Below, piece after piece: positions 9,101-16,788 of a DNA stretch of 64,000 nt. The DNA lies in the NCBI GenBank assembly GCA_046349915.1, contig JAXMBL010000004.1, positions 372,001 through 436,000 on the forward strand. The letters are read 5' to 3'. The position numbers and the translations under genes were made by a program. This DNA is from CAIXSC01 sp046349915 (GTDB lineage: Bacteria > Planctomycetota > Planctomycetia > Pirellulales > Pirellulaceae). A model generated the notes under the pieces. The model was not told the origin of the DNA. It saw only the letters and a list, made by a program, of their open reading frames with translations, and made no database searches. Numbering within the stretch: position 1 is the first letter of the stretch; each line of letters begins with the position of its first letter.

Positions 9101-10664
9101 AGCCACCTTTACATCTCTGCCCGCGGGCGGCAAGGGACAGTTAGTGCGACTCGCCGGTGCCTGGGGCAGCAAGGCGCTCGACAAGTATGCGGGCGAAATC
9201 GTCGCCGCGTTGTTGGCCACCGCTGGCGATGCCAATCGTCCCGAGGCGGCGCGAGTCGATGCTGTCCGTCAATTGATCGGTTTTCAGCCACAGTCCGACG
9301 AAGCTGTCGCCAAGACGCTCGAATTGATCTCGCCCAAGACTTCCTCCGAGTTCGCCGCTCAAGCCTTGGGTGCTCTCGCGGAAAGTCAGGCGCCCGGACT
9401 TGGTAAAGAGCTAGTGGAGCGTTTAGGGATGTTGAGCCCAGCCGCTCGGCTGGCCGCGATTCGCGTGCTTTTGGGACGACCTTCCACCACTCGCTCTCTG
9501 CTCGACGCCGTCGATGCCGGCTCGCTCCAACTGGTTGATCTCTCGTTGGATCAACGGCAGGCGCTCGCCGTTCATCCCGATATGGCGATCCGGCGACGTG
9601 CGCAAGAGATGCTCAAGCGACAAGGCGGTTTGCCAAACCCTGACCGCGAAAAGGTGATCGCCGAACTGTTGCATGAAGTGGAGAAGAAGGGAGAGTTGGC
9701 GGCAGGCAAGGAGATGTTCAAAAAGCACTGCGCCAAGTGCCACATGCACTCGGGTGAAGGCCAACGCATTGGTCCCGACTTGACCGGCATGGCCGTGCAT
9801 CCCAAGCACGAACTGTTGATCCATATTCTCGACCCCAGCCGCAGCGTGGAAGGAAACTTCCGCGTCTACACGGTGGTGCTGGAAGACGGTCGAGTGCTGA
9901 CGGGGATGTTGGCTGGCGAAAGCCGCACGGCGATCGAGATCATTGATGCGGAATCAAAGCGTCACTCGATCGCTCGCGAGGATATCGACCAATTGGTGGG
10001 GTCGAAGAAGTCGTTGATGCCCGAAGGCTTCGAGAAGCAAATGAAGCCGGAAGAGCTGCGCGACTTGCTCGAATTCTTGACGACTCGCGGCAAGTACTTC
10101 CCGCTCGATCTGGCCAAGGTGGCGACGGTCGTCAGCACCAAGGGGATGTTCTTCTCGGAAGCCTCCGACATTGAGCGGCTAGTATTCTCGGATTGGACGC
10201 CGAAGACGGTTGACGGTGTTCCGTTCTACCTGGTCGATCCCGATGGTGATCGTCGCCCCAACACCGTGCTGCTGTACAGCACCAACGGCACGACGCCGCC
10301 GAAGATGCCGAAGTTGGTAACGCTCCCCTGCCGCTCGTCCGCGAAAGCGATCCATATTCTGGGCGGAGTGGGTGGTTGGGCGTCGCCGATTGGCGAAAAG
10401 GGCTCGGTCTCGCTGATCGTGCGTCTGCGGTATGCCGACGGGTCGACCGAGGACCACGAGTTGAAGAACGGAATTCACATCGCGGACTACATTCGAGTCG
10501 TCGATGTGCCCGAGTCGAAACTCGCGTTCCGCTTGCGAGGCCAACAGATTCGCTATCTGGCGGTCGTGCCGAAGCGTCCGGATGTGATTGAGTCGGTCGA
10601 GTTGATCAAGGGCAACGATGGCGTGGCGCCGATCGTGATGGCCGTGACCGTAGAAACTCGATAG
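6189..10664 (+). CDS. PVC-type cytochrome c / ThuA / dehydrogenase-like / HEAT protein
   Basis: This 1,491-residue secreted protein starts with a signal peptide (MRPVALLSLLGLLAASLL). The order is: ThuA-like domain (about 40-260, LLFLGDNGHHRP), a membrane-bound-dehydrogenase-like beta-propeller (about 310-690, with AMNWDERGRLWLCETVDYPNE and DTDGDGKAD), a HEAT-like helical region (about 710-1130), a cytochrome c domain with CAKCH (Cys1181, Cys1184, His1185), then a C-terminal NPCBM-like beta domain. Such proteins are typical of planctomycetes and are thought to oxidise sugars with electron transfer to c-heme; the substrate is not known here. The ATG at 6189 is preceded by GACGGGG and begins the signal peptide; an in-frame ATG at 6162 is less likely. 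Two family A palindromes follow the stop directly. Confidence 0.93.
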   Translation: MRPVALLSLLGLLAASLLTPEGVQSRSLSAAEASPLKLLFLGDNGHHRPVERFGQLAPALEKRGITLSYVDDPNRALTPETLAQYDGLVLYANIDNMTPSQEEALLDYVASGKGFVPLHCASFCFRNSTKFVELVGAQFQRHGGEVFRVENALPSHPIMKGYGGFESWDETYIHTRHNDKDRTILEFRVQGGQAEGRQREPWTWVRTHEKGRVFYTAWGHDQRTFGNPGFQNLVERGIRWACSQDPSVVPDYSPPASTRFEPLPMTPIAADAPKFEYVDVGPKIPIYKPGQRGGAGGNQTLMQLPLKPDDSQRHYSTPKGFRLELFASEKDFAGKPIAMNWDERGRLWLCETVDYPNELRPRGEGRDRIRICEDTDGDGKADKFTVFAEQLSIPTAIAFHRGGVVVQDGTETMYLKDTNGDDKADVREVVIRGWGLGDTHGGVSNFQYGLDNWIWAMQGYNGSTPEYGDGRKSSSFRQGFFRFQMGSGKASGEASSTIPAVADVEFIRSSNNNTWGFGMSEEGLIFGSTANRNPSMFMPIANRYYERVRGWSAEQLGPIADTHLFQAITDKVRQVDQFGGYTAGAGHALYTARNYPAAFWNQTAFVCEPTGHLVGTFALTRDGAGYKSTSPMNLVASDDEWAAPIMAEVGPDGNVWILDWYNYIVQHNPTPAGFQNGKGNAYESDLRDKKHGRIYRLVYELAAADPRASAPLASERAEELVAALRRDNLLWRRHAQRLLVERGKTDVVPQLIVLVKDSSVDAIGLNVGAIHALWTLHGLGVVNDKHPQVLAAAINAMKHKSAGVRRNAALVLPASPASAEAIVASGLTADSDLQVRLAAILALSDQPATPIAGKRVAQLAVDSSDTMRDRWLADAVTSAAAIQGFTFLEELKGSSAKSAAAQANAPVWTVVARVAEHIARGRPDAATVESLLNLLDGAPAPLVENTLAGLARGWPKDHVITLPPQTESRLAATFTSLPAGGKGQLVRLAGAWGSKALDKYAGEIVAALLATAGDANRPEAARVDAVRQLIGFQPQSDEAVAKTLELISPKTSSEFAAQALGALAESQAPGLGKELVERLGMLSPAARLAAIRVLLGRPSTTRSLLDAVDAGSLQLVDLSLDQRQALAVHPDMAIRRRAQEMLKRQGGLPNPDREKVIAELLHEVEKKGELAAGKEMFKKHCAKCHMHSGEGQRIGPDLTGMAVHPKHELLIHILDPSRSVEGNFRVYTVVLEDGRVLTGMLAGESRTAIEIIDAESKRHSIAREDIDQLVGSKKSLMPEGFEKQMKPEELRDLLEFLTTRGKYFPLDLAKVATVVSTKGMFFSEASDIERLVFSDWTPKTVDGVPFYLVDPDGDRRPNTVLLYSTNGTTPPKMPKLVTLPCRSSAKAIHILGGVGGWASPIGEKGSVSLIVRLRYADGSTEDHELKNGIHIADYIRVVDVPESKLAFRLRGQQIRYLAVVPKRPDVIESVELIKGNDGVAPIVMAVTVETR

Positions 10665-10673
10665 AGAAATGAA

Positions 10674-10727
10674 CGACGGACTTCCAGTCCGTCGATCTTC
10701 CCCGTACGACGGACTTCCAGTCCGTCG
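10674..10727. repeat. Two tandem family A palindromes
   Basis: Copies occupy 10674-10694 and 10707-10727, each with a 9-nt arm CGACGGACT, a TCC spacer and arm AGTCCGTCG. They begin 10 bp after the stop of the cytochrome gene, consistent with a 3'-end RNA hairpin. Confidence 0.75.
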
Positions 10728-10787
10728 ATCCGGCCCACGATGTCACTTGGCTGGCGGCAATGGGCGCTCACCGGCCACGTGGCTGTT

Positions 10788-10839
10788 CCGCTCGCGAAGC
10801 GAGCGGGCTACTTCCGTACGACGGACTTCCAGTCCGTCG
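10788..10839. repeat. Family B hairpin next to a family A palindrome
   Basis: CCGCTCGC GAA GCGAGCGG (10788-10806) is the same hairpin found in the 150-bp tandem repeats near 59.5-59.9 kb, here in the opposite orientation and followed by GGCTACTTC. A family A palindrome follows at 10819-10839. Both lie between the cytochrome gene and the convergent small membrane gene. Confidence 0.7.
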
Positions 10840-10859
10840 ATCTGGCAAAGCTTGGCAGA

Positions 10860-11111
10860 TCAACCGCCGCCGCCGCCCATTGCTGCGCCGAGCACAGAGA
10901 CGAGGATGTTGCCCACGATGCCTGCGCCGAGCAACCCCAGTGGAACCTTGGTCTTCTCAAAGTTCTTCGCGCCGTAGATGATGGCGGCGATACCGCAGAG
11001 AATCGAGGCGATTCCCCAAACGACTTCGCCGCTCTGGAAAGCGATCACTGCAATCCAGATAACTCCGACGAAGGCGCACAAGCCGAACACGGCGCTCAAA
11101 AGAGGAAGCAT
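10860..11111 (-). CDS. Small hydrophobic membrane protein
   Basis: The predicted protein is 83 residues: two or three hydrophobic spans (LLSAVFGLCAFVGVIWIAV, WGIASILCGIAAIIYGA, and LLGAGIVGNILVSVLGAAM) and a Gly-only tail (GGGGG). I chose the ATG at 11111 because AAAGGT lies about nine bases upstream; an in-frame ATG at 11141 has no such site. Similar short Ala/Gly-rich proteins with a central NFEK segment occur in planctomycetes but carry no known function. It is transcribed toward the repeats that follow the cytochrome gene. Confidence 0.7.
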   Translation of the reverse strand: MLPLLSAVFGLCAFVGVIWIAVIAFQSGEVVWGIASILCGIAAIIYGAKNFEKTKVPLGLLGAGIVGNILVSVLGAAMGGGGG

Positions 11112-11235
11112 AAGCGTCTTACCTTTCGTAACAAGAAGCATTGAAACTCGTAATTCCAAAATCCACGCGAGCATTCTAAGCATCGATGCGGGACAGTACG
11201 ACTGGGGGGAAGTGAATTCCCTAATCTGTCGCACT

Positions 11236-12675
11236 TCATTGTTTCGCCTGAAGTTGCACGGGGGAGGTCGAGCCTCCCTTGAGTTCGACGGTCACCGCTT
11301 TTGACCGATCGGACTCGCCGCCTGGATTTGGACTTCCATAAAGCACATACCGGCCGGGCGGGACATCTCGAAATGTGATCTGGTCTTTCGCATCAATGTT
11401 CCCCGATCCACTCCATCGCCCCACTGCTTCTCCCTCTTCGGGCGCGATATGGACGAGATAAGCTTGAGGGCGGGTCATCCCGGTGAATTTCACCGTCACT
11501 TCGACTCGGGACGATTCCTTCATCTGGAAAGTCACTTCCTCGGACGGCAGTTTGACCGTGGGACCCAATCCTGGGCGGCAGTAGCCTGGCTTATGGAGCC
11601 ATATTCGAGCCGTACCGATGGGGACGTTCGGCAGCAGGAATTTCCCATCCACGTCCGTGGTGGCTCGATAGTCATCGCTCGATTCGTACCGGCCGTCTTT
11701 TCCGTTCGAAACATCGGCGAGCCGCACATCCACCTGGGCGATTGGGCGATTCGCTTCGTCTGTGATGCGACCGGAAAGGGTGGTCGCACGAGTAAGCGTG
11801 GCGCGATAGCCGGTCCAGCCAGGTTGGTCCTGGGTAGGTCCGTAACCGAATACTCGATTCACGTACCCTTCCGACTTGGCAACGAGCCGATGCCTGCCAG
11901 CGGGCGCTTTCTTGACGACCCATTTTCCTTGCTGGTTCGATTCGACTTCCATCACAGGCACGAATCGGTAGCCACCCTCTTTGGGCGTCTCGATTCGCTG
12001 CAACTCGACGCGACCGACGAGTGGCTTAAACTCATCGCTGCTGTCGAGCGTCCCTTCGAGCACAATTCCGTCTTCCAAGGTGAATCCATGAGCCGATAGC
12101 CTTTGGTCATCGACCTTTAGTCCTGCGGGGATTTTGACGTCCTCCCAGCGAATATTGCCGCCCGTGTAGATGTCCAGGATTGCTGGCGGACCTTTCTCGG
12201 GTTCGTTCAGGGGGCCTCGCAAGTCAGGTGGAAAGCGGAGGAGACGATCCCAGGAGTCGGGCTCCCACACGCTGAAGATCCAGTCGATGCGCGCAGCTTG
12301 TTCTTTGGCCGCGTCGCGATTGGGATTGAGCCAGAAGCTGTGGCCGATTCCATCATGCACGACGATACGGCGATTCTTCACGTCCAGCTTGGCGAATGCG
12401 GTCAGAACTTCATTCAGCTCGGCGACCCCTCCACGACATTCGGCATGCCAATGACCGCCTCCAAAAGGCGGACCGACCCAGTAGGCGATTCGCGACTTGG
12501 CGTCGAACACGGACGCGGCCCCTTTGGGCCAGCCTGAGTGGTTGATGGGCGAGTTCCCTTCGCCGCCTTCGATCAAGGCCCAAGCGGGTTGAGTTGAGCC
12601 GAGGACTGTGGCAATCAGGGCCGCCGCCATCGTCGCACGGCAAAGGCCAAAGGTGATTGGGGTACAGGCTCGCAT
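11236..12675 (-). CDS. Secreted protein with carboxypeptidase-regulatory-like domains
   Basis: The 479-residue product has a signal peptide ending near WALIEGG. Residues ~35-150 form a region with many aromatic residues (GPPFGGGHWHAECRGG and VVHDGIGHSFWLNPN) that I cannot name. Beyond this, at least two Ig-like carboxypeptidase-regulatory folds are visible, for example TTLSGRITDEANRPIAQVDV and TDVDGKFLLPNVPIGTARI, with a further beta domain at the C-terminus (VPPGRYVLYGSPNPGG). These folds bind or space other domains and are common in exported planctomycete proteins. No catalytic motif was recognised. The gene stands alone between convergent and divergent neighbours. Confidence 0.8.
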   Translation of the reverse strand: MRACTPITFGLCRATMAAALIATVLGSTQPAWALIEGGEGNSPINHSGWPKGAASVFDAKSRIAYWVGPPFGGGHWHAECRGGVAELNEVLTAFAKLDVKNRRIVVHDGIGHSFWLNPNRDAAKEQAARIDWIFSVWEPDSWDRLLRFPPDLRGPLNEPEKGPPAILDIYTGGNIRWEDVKIPAGLKVDDQRLSAHGFTLEDGIVLEGTLDSSDEFKPLVGRVELQRIETPKEGGYRFVPVMEVESNQQGKWVVKKAPAGRHRLVAKSEGYVNRVFGYGPTQDQPGWTGYRATLTRATTLSGRITDEANRPIAQVDVRLADVSNGKDGRYESSDDYRATTDVDGKFLLPNVPIGTARIWLHKPGYCRPGLGPTVKLPSEEVTFQMKESSRVEVTVKFTGMTRPQAYLVHIAPEEGEAVGRWSGSGNIDAKDQITFRDVPPGRYVLYGSPNPGGESDRSKAVTVELKGGSTSPVQLQAKQ

Positions 12676-13028
12676 GAAATCGGTTCTCCCTAGAGCTACG
12701 CACCAAAAAATGATCCCTAGCGGACAGAGACAATAGTTTGGCGCCGCAGGGAACTCTGGTCGTTAGACGCGAACAGATCCGTTCAGGTTCCCGCTGAAGC
12801 AACAGAAATCTCCGCGAAGTTGAAGTCGAGTCAAAGGCCAATGCCGTGACGTTCTCGGCAAAGTCGGCGCGAACAAGTACGAGGGGAACCCAGTCGTCGG
12901 ATCGCTGCCGCCGATGACATAGACGGTGGTACTCGTTAGACTTGCGGGACGCCCGTATCGAATCGTTGGGTTGATTCAGCTTAAACGCCTCCATTCACAC
13001 TGGATCGAATCCGCGAAAGGACTTCGCC
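12676..13028. other. Intergenic region between divergent genes
   Basis: About 350 bp separate the divergent secreted-protein gene (minus) and PQQ-like gene (plus), so promoters for both should lie here. I see no gene, tRNA or long hairpin. GAAAGGA, ending about eight bases before the ATG at 13029, serves as the ribosome site of the right-hand gene. Confidence 0.5.
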
Positions 13029-14321
13029 ATGACGAGAAAAGCAACGTTAATCTGTGGGATTCTGTCGGCCTTGAGCGTCATGAGTCTGACGTTCGCGAGC
13101 CTGGAAGTTGCGGCCGCTGATTGGCCTTCTTGGCGAGGGCCCTCGGGACAGGGCTATTGTGACGAATCAGATGTACCGCTCGTCTGGAGCGATACGGAAA
13201 ACGTCAAGTGGAAGGTTCCACTGGCGAATCAAGGCAATTCGACCCCAGTCATTTGGGGCGACAAGATCTTCTTGACGCAAGCAAACAAAGGCGGTTCACA
13301 GCGAAGCCTCTTGTGTCTGGCTCGCGAGGACGGCAAGGTGCTGTGGCAGCGCGACGTCGAGTATACGGAGAAGGAACGCAACTGGAACGAGAGTTGGTAC
13401 TGCAATGCCTCGCCTGTATTGGATGGCGAACGGGCGATTGTCAGCCACGGTTCGGCGGGCATGTACTGCTACGACTTCAACGGCAAGGAAGTGTGGAAGC
13501 GAACTGATCTCGGCAAGTGGGAGCATGCGTTTGGCAATGGAGCGTCGCCGATTCTGTACGGGGATACCGCGATTTTGTGGTGTGGACCGAACGAAACGGA
13601 AGGACGGAATTACTTGCTGGCGGTCGACAAGAAGACAGGCAAGACCGTTTGGGAGCAGGATCAGAGCTACGGTTCGTGGTCCACGCCCTTGCTCGTTCAG
13701 GTCAACGGCCAGGACCAAATGCTCCTTGGCTATTCGAAAGACGTGAAGAGTGCGCCGGAGGACAAGACCGGTTTCTTGTACGGCTTTGATCCCAAAACGG
13801 GCAAGGAAATCTGGAAGTGCCAGGGTTTGAACAGCTACTGCTACACCTCGCCTCTGTATGCCGACGGCATCGCGGTAGGCATGGCGGGCTATAATGGATC
13901 GGCGCTCGCCGTAAAGTTAGGTGGGACTGGCGATATCACGTCGAACCGCCTGTGGCTGCACCCAAAGAACACTCAACGAGTCGGCTCGGGGATCATCCTG
14001 GGCGGTTACGTTTACATCATGGATGAGAACGGTGTGCCTCACTGCTACGAAGCGAAGACAGGCGAGGATCATTGGAAGATCGACAAGCGTCCCGGCAGCG
14101 GCGCCTCGACTTGGGGTTCGATGGTGTACGCGAGCGGTCGATTGTACGTGCTGATGCGCAACGGCGAGACGCTGGTGTTCGCCGCAAAACCGACCTACGA
14201 ACTGTTGCAAGTAAACAAAATGGGAGCTGGCGTTGCGACCAATTCGTCGCTTGCCTTTTCTAATGGTCAAGTCTTCTTGCGCACGTTCACTCATCTTTGG
14301 TGCATCGAAACCAAGAAGTAA
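13029..14321 (+). CDS. PQQ-like beta-propeller repeat protein, secreted
   Basis: The 430-residue protein has a signal peptide (cleavage likely after EVAAA) followed by DWPSWRGPSGQG, the usual opening of planctomycete PQQ-like propeller proteins. Propeller blades are marked by repeated DxxTGKxxW motifs (DKKTGKTVWEQD, DPKTGKEIWKCQ, EAKTGEDHWKID). The fold resembles quinoprotein dehydrogenases and BamB, but the residues that bind PQQ cannot be confirmed from sequence reading, so enzyme activity is not assured. It should be periplasmic. An SD (GAAAGGA) supports this start. It is the first of four members of this family in the window. Confidence 0.88.
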   Translation: MTRKATLICGILSALSVMSLTFASLEVAAADWPSWRGPSGQGYCDESDVPLVWSDTENVKWKVPLANQGNSTPVIWGDKIFLTQANKGGSQRSLLCLAREDGKVLWQRDVEYTEKERNWNESWYCNASPVLDGERAIVSHGSAGMYCYDFNGKEVWKRTDLGKWEHAFGNGASPILYGDTAILWCGPNETEGRNYLLAVDKKTGKTVWEQDQSYGSWSTPLLVQVNGQDQMLLGYSKDVKSAPEDKTGFLYGFDPKTGKEIWKCQGLNSYCYTSPLYADGIAVGMAGYNGSALAVKLGGTGDITSNRLWLHPKNTQRVGSGIILGGYVYIMDENGVPHCYEAKTGEDHWKIDKRPGSGASTWGSMVYASGRLYVLMRNGETLVFAAKPTYELLQVNKMGAGVATNSSLAFSNGQVFLRTFTHLWCIETKK

Positions 14322-14452
14322 CGAGACGCGTTGTCGACGAGTGATGGATGAGCACCTGCGCTGCGTCACTGCCAGACTACGGAGTCGAGAATCTGTGAAA
14401 AGGACTCCAGGTCCGTTCAGTAAGGTTTGCCTTTGGCACGGCGGAGTATGCC

Positions 14453-15664
14453 ATGGAGAACCCCAGGGGAGTTGTACAGACGCGGAACTTGCATCCCTAC
14501 GAGCTTGCTCGATGCCTCCTAAATGACTGCGTCCAAGCTCGTCCACTGCCTGAATTGTTGGAGGATACTGATTTCTTCCGACGCGTCTCCGAGGCAGACA
14601 ACTTCGGATTGTCGTTTCGTGGCTTGTTACTCTACGCACAGTGTGGCGACTCCGTGGAACGCCAATGTGGGCTGGTAGTTTCGGGCGATGAGTTTGTGTT
14701 CGGCGTGGGAGTTTACGCAAATTCTGGCAGATTAGCGGTTCATATTGTGGGCCCCTCTGGCCGCGATTGGCCGTCCGCAGTGAGTCATTTCGTTCGGGGC
14801 GCCCTTCAACGAGGCGCATCGCACGTCTACGTGCGTCACTTGGTCGACGGCGCCGAGAACTTATTGCCCGCAAGCGGTTTTGTCGACACGAACGATCAGA
14901 ACGCTTGGTGCGACGGTGCTCCTTACGAGGATGAAACTCACAACCATCGATCGCTTGTCCTCTCCGATGTAATCGACTTAGAAGGCGATCTATTGAGAGT
15001 GAAGATCCTGGCGAACTCGGATTCGCGCAACTCAAGGGTCAAATTCCACGCGGCGTTTCAGCGATTTGAGAACTTTCTCCGACGCACGGGGCTGGAGTTT
15101 CGGCTAGAAACGCTGGTGAGTCCCAAGCAGATTCGTGCCGCTCGCGAGATTGTCGACCGACATTTTCGCGGATTGTACGAAACGGGAAAAGCAATTGGTT
15201 CCACGGCGCTCGACTATCAGTTGATGCTCGATCACGCTTGTGTGAACGATCAGCGATTCACTTCCACGATTGCTTTATTGAGTCATCCTGGCGGTCCAAG
15301 TCTTCCGGTAGGCGTGTTCTTGGGCGAACGTTTGGCAGTGGATAATGCGGGCTTGTATTGCACGATTATGGACCGTGACCCTGTCTTGCCGACCCGCTTT
15401 TTTCAGTTATCCGACGTCACGGGATACTCGGCCATTTGTCAGTATGCTTATGCCGCTCAATTCGGACTGTTGATGAGAAGTGGATGTCGACGAGTCGACT
15501 TGGGTGGTTCGGAAACGATCGAACTGGATCACTTTAAGCGACGCATGGGATGTCGAGTGCGGCGTTCGGTCTGGCGAGTGGCGACGGTTGATCAACTTCC
15601 CGCGCTCGATGCGATCTGCCAGAATGCGAGTCACTTCAACTTGTTTCGCCCACAAGTCGACTGA
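14453..15664 (+). CDS. Putative GNAT/FemAB-fold acyltransferase-like protein
   Basis: The protein has 403 residues, no signal peptide and no membrane span. The C-terminal third (about 320-390) contains SAICQYAYAAQFGLLMRSG, then RVDLGGSETIELDHFKRRMG, which resembles the end of FemAB or DUF2156-like acyltransferase folds where a Gly-rich strand precedes LxxFKxxxG. The N-terminal half may be a second, degenerate copy. I cannot assign a substrate. It lies 101 bp upstream of the BMP-type ABC importer on the same strand and may be co-transcribed with it, but a functional link is only suggested by position. Confidence 0.5.
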   Translation: MENPRGVVQTRNLHPYELARCLLNDCVQARPLPELLEDTDFFRRVSEADNFGLSFRGLLLYAQCGDSVERQCGLVVSGDEFVFGVGVYANSGRLAVHIVGPSGRDWPSAVSHFVRGALQRGASHVYVRHLVDGAENLLPASGFVDTNDQNAWCDGAPYEDETHNHRSLVLSDVIDLEGDLLRVKILANSDSRNSRVKFHAAFQRFENFLRRTGLEFRLETLVSPKQIRAAREIVDRHFRGLYETGKAIGSTALDYQLMLDHACVNDQRFTSTIALLSHPGGPSLPVGVFLGERLAVDNAGLYCTIMDRDPVLPTRFFQLSDVTGYSAICQYAYAAQFGLLMRSGCRRVDLGGSETIELDHFKRRMGCRVRRSVWRVATVDQLPALDAICQNASHFNLFRPQVD

Positions 15665-15765
15665 GAGGACTTCTTGGAACTGGATGGGCCCTGGTGGTGG
15701 TGCGCCGCGGAGTGATGGCGATATTGGAAGAGGACTTGATTGGTGCTCGCGTGGAGGCAGAGAAA

Positions 15766-16788
15766 ATGAACAAGGTTGCTCGCAGGTACAACTCCCTTAC
15801 GGTCTTGATTCTTGGGCTAGTGCTGTTGTCCGCTTGCCAGCCTTCCGCTTCGAACAAAGACTCAGGCGATTCTCGCTCCGCGGCGTCGGCGACCCCTTCA
15901 ACCGAATCGGTTAAGTTGCGCACCGCCATGGTTCTGCCCGGTAAGATCACCGACAAATCGTGGAATCAGGCTGGTCACGAAGGTCTGAAGCGAGTGGAGT
16001 CGGAAGTGGGTTTCGAGGTGGCGTTTGCCGAACAAGTGCCGCAACCAGACCAAATGCAGACACTCGCGGATTTCGCTCGCCGCGGTTATCCCGTGGTCAT
16101 CGGTCACGGTGGCGAGTTTCAAGATGCGGCCGAGCAAGTCGCCGCTCGCCACCCAGAAACTCTGTTCCTGGTGAACAACGGCGTCACGGCGAAGGGCAAT
16201 GTCGGCGTTGTTGGCTTTCATGCTCGACAGCCTGCTTACCTCGTAGGATTTGTGGCGGCGAAGTCGAGCCGCACGGGAAAGTTGGGCTACATCAGCGGTC
16301 AGAAGATTAAAGTTTGCGAAGAGTTGCTCGAGGGATTTCGCAATGGCGCCAAGGCGGCGAATCCCGCCAGTGAAGTGCTTGTGACGTGGATCAACGACTG
16401 GGATGACGTCGCCAAGGGGAAAGAAGCGGCGACTTTGCAGATCGCTGAAGGCGCGGATGTCCTCTTCCCTACCCTCGATAACGCGACATTAGGTTGTCTC
16501 CAGGCGGCGAAGGAGAAGCAAGTCAAGGCGATTGGCATCTATTACGACGCACTTCCCGATTGGCCGGACACGATCCTGCAGTCCGCTGTGCTCGACATCG
16601 GCGGAGCAATGGTCGAGACGTTCAAGCAGATCAAGGAAGGAGCTCGCGAAGGACGCGAGTTCCGGTACGGCATGGAAACGCCGCTGGCCGTCAGGCTGGG
16701 AAGCTATCACGAATCAGTGCCAGAAGCAGTGCGCCAAGAAGTGAGTCAACTTGCCGAGCAAATGGTGCAAGGGAAGATCGCACCGTGA
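15766..16788 (+). CDS. BMP-family ABC transporter substrate-binding lipoprotein
   Basis: The 340-residue lipoprotein starts MNKVARRYNSLTVLILGLVL with lipobox LLSAC (Cys near residue 24). The mature part matches the basic membrane protein (BMP/Med) family: MVLPGKITDKSWNQAGHEGL near its start, then VVIGHGGEFQDAA, VGVVGFHARQPAYLVG and ADVLFPTLDNATLGCLQAA. This family captures purine nucleosides and similar ligands for import. I chose the ATG at 15766 because GGAGG precedes it and the signal peptide begins there; an upstream in-frame ATG at 15694 has neither. Its stop overlaps the GTG of the ATPase gene, giving a tightly coupled operon of four genes. Confidence 0.9.
   Translation: MNKVARRYNSLTVLILGLVLLSACQPSASNKDSGDSRSAASATPSTESVKLRTAMVLPGKITDKSWNQAGHEGLKRVESEVGFEVAFAEQVPQPDQMQTLADFARRGYPVVIGHGGEFQDAAEQVAARHPETLFLVNNGVTAKGNVGVVGFHARQPAYLVGFVAAKSSRTGKLGYISGQKIKVCEELLEGFRNGAKAANPASEVLVTWINDWDDVAKGKEAATLQIAEGADVLFPTLDNATLGCLQAAKEKQVKAIGIYYDALPDWPDTILQSAVLDIGGAMVETFKQIKEGAREGREFRYGMETPLAVRLGSYHESVPEAVRQEVSQLAEQMVQGKIAP

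Noticed and set aside
10669..10977. Plus-strand open frame with YDGLPVRRS-like repeats
   Set aside because: Produced by translation of the family A palindromes; not a gene.
14322..14452. Possible riboswitch before the importer block
   Set aside because: No conserved purine-riboswitch core or clear aptamer fold could be seen.
13917..15035. Minus-strand open frame of 372 residues
   Set aside because: Overlaps two well-supported plus-strand genes and has no domain.
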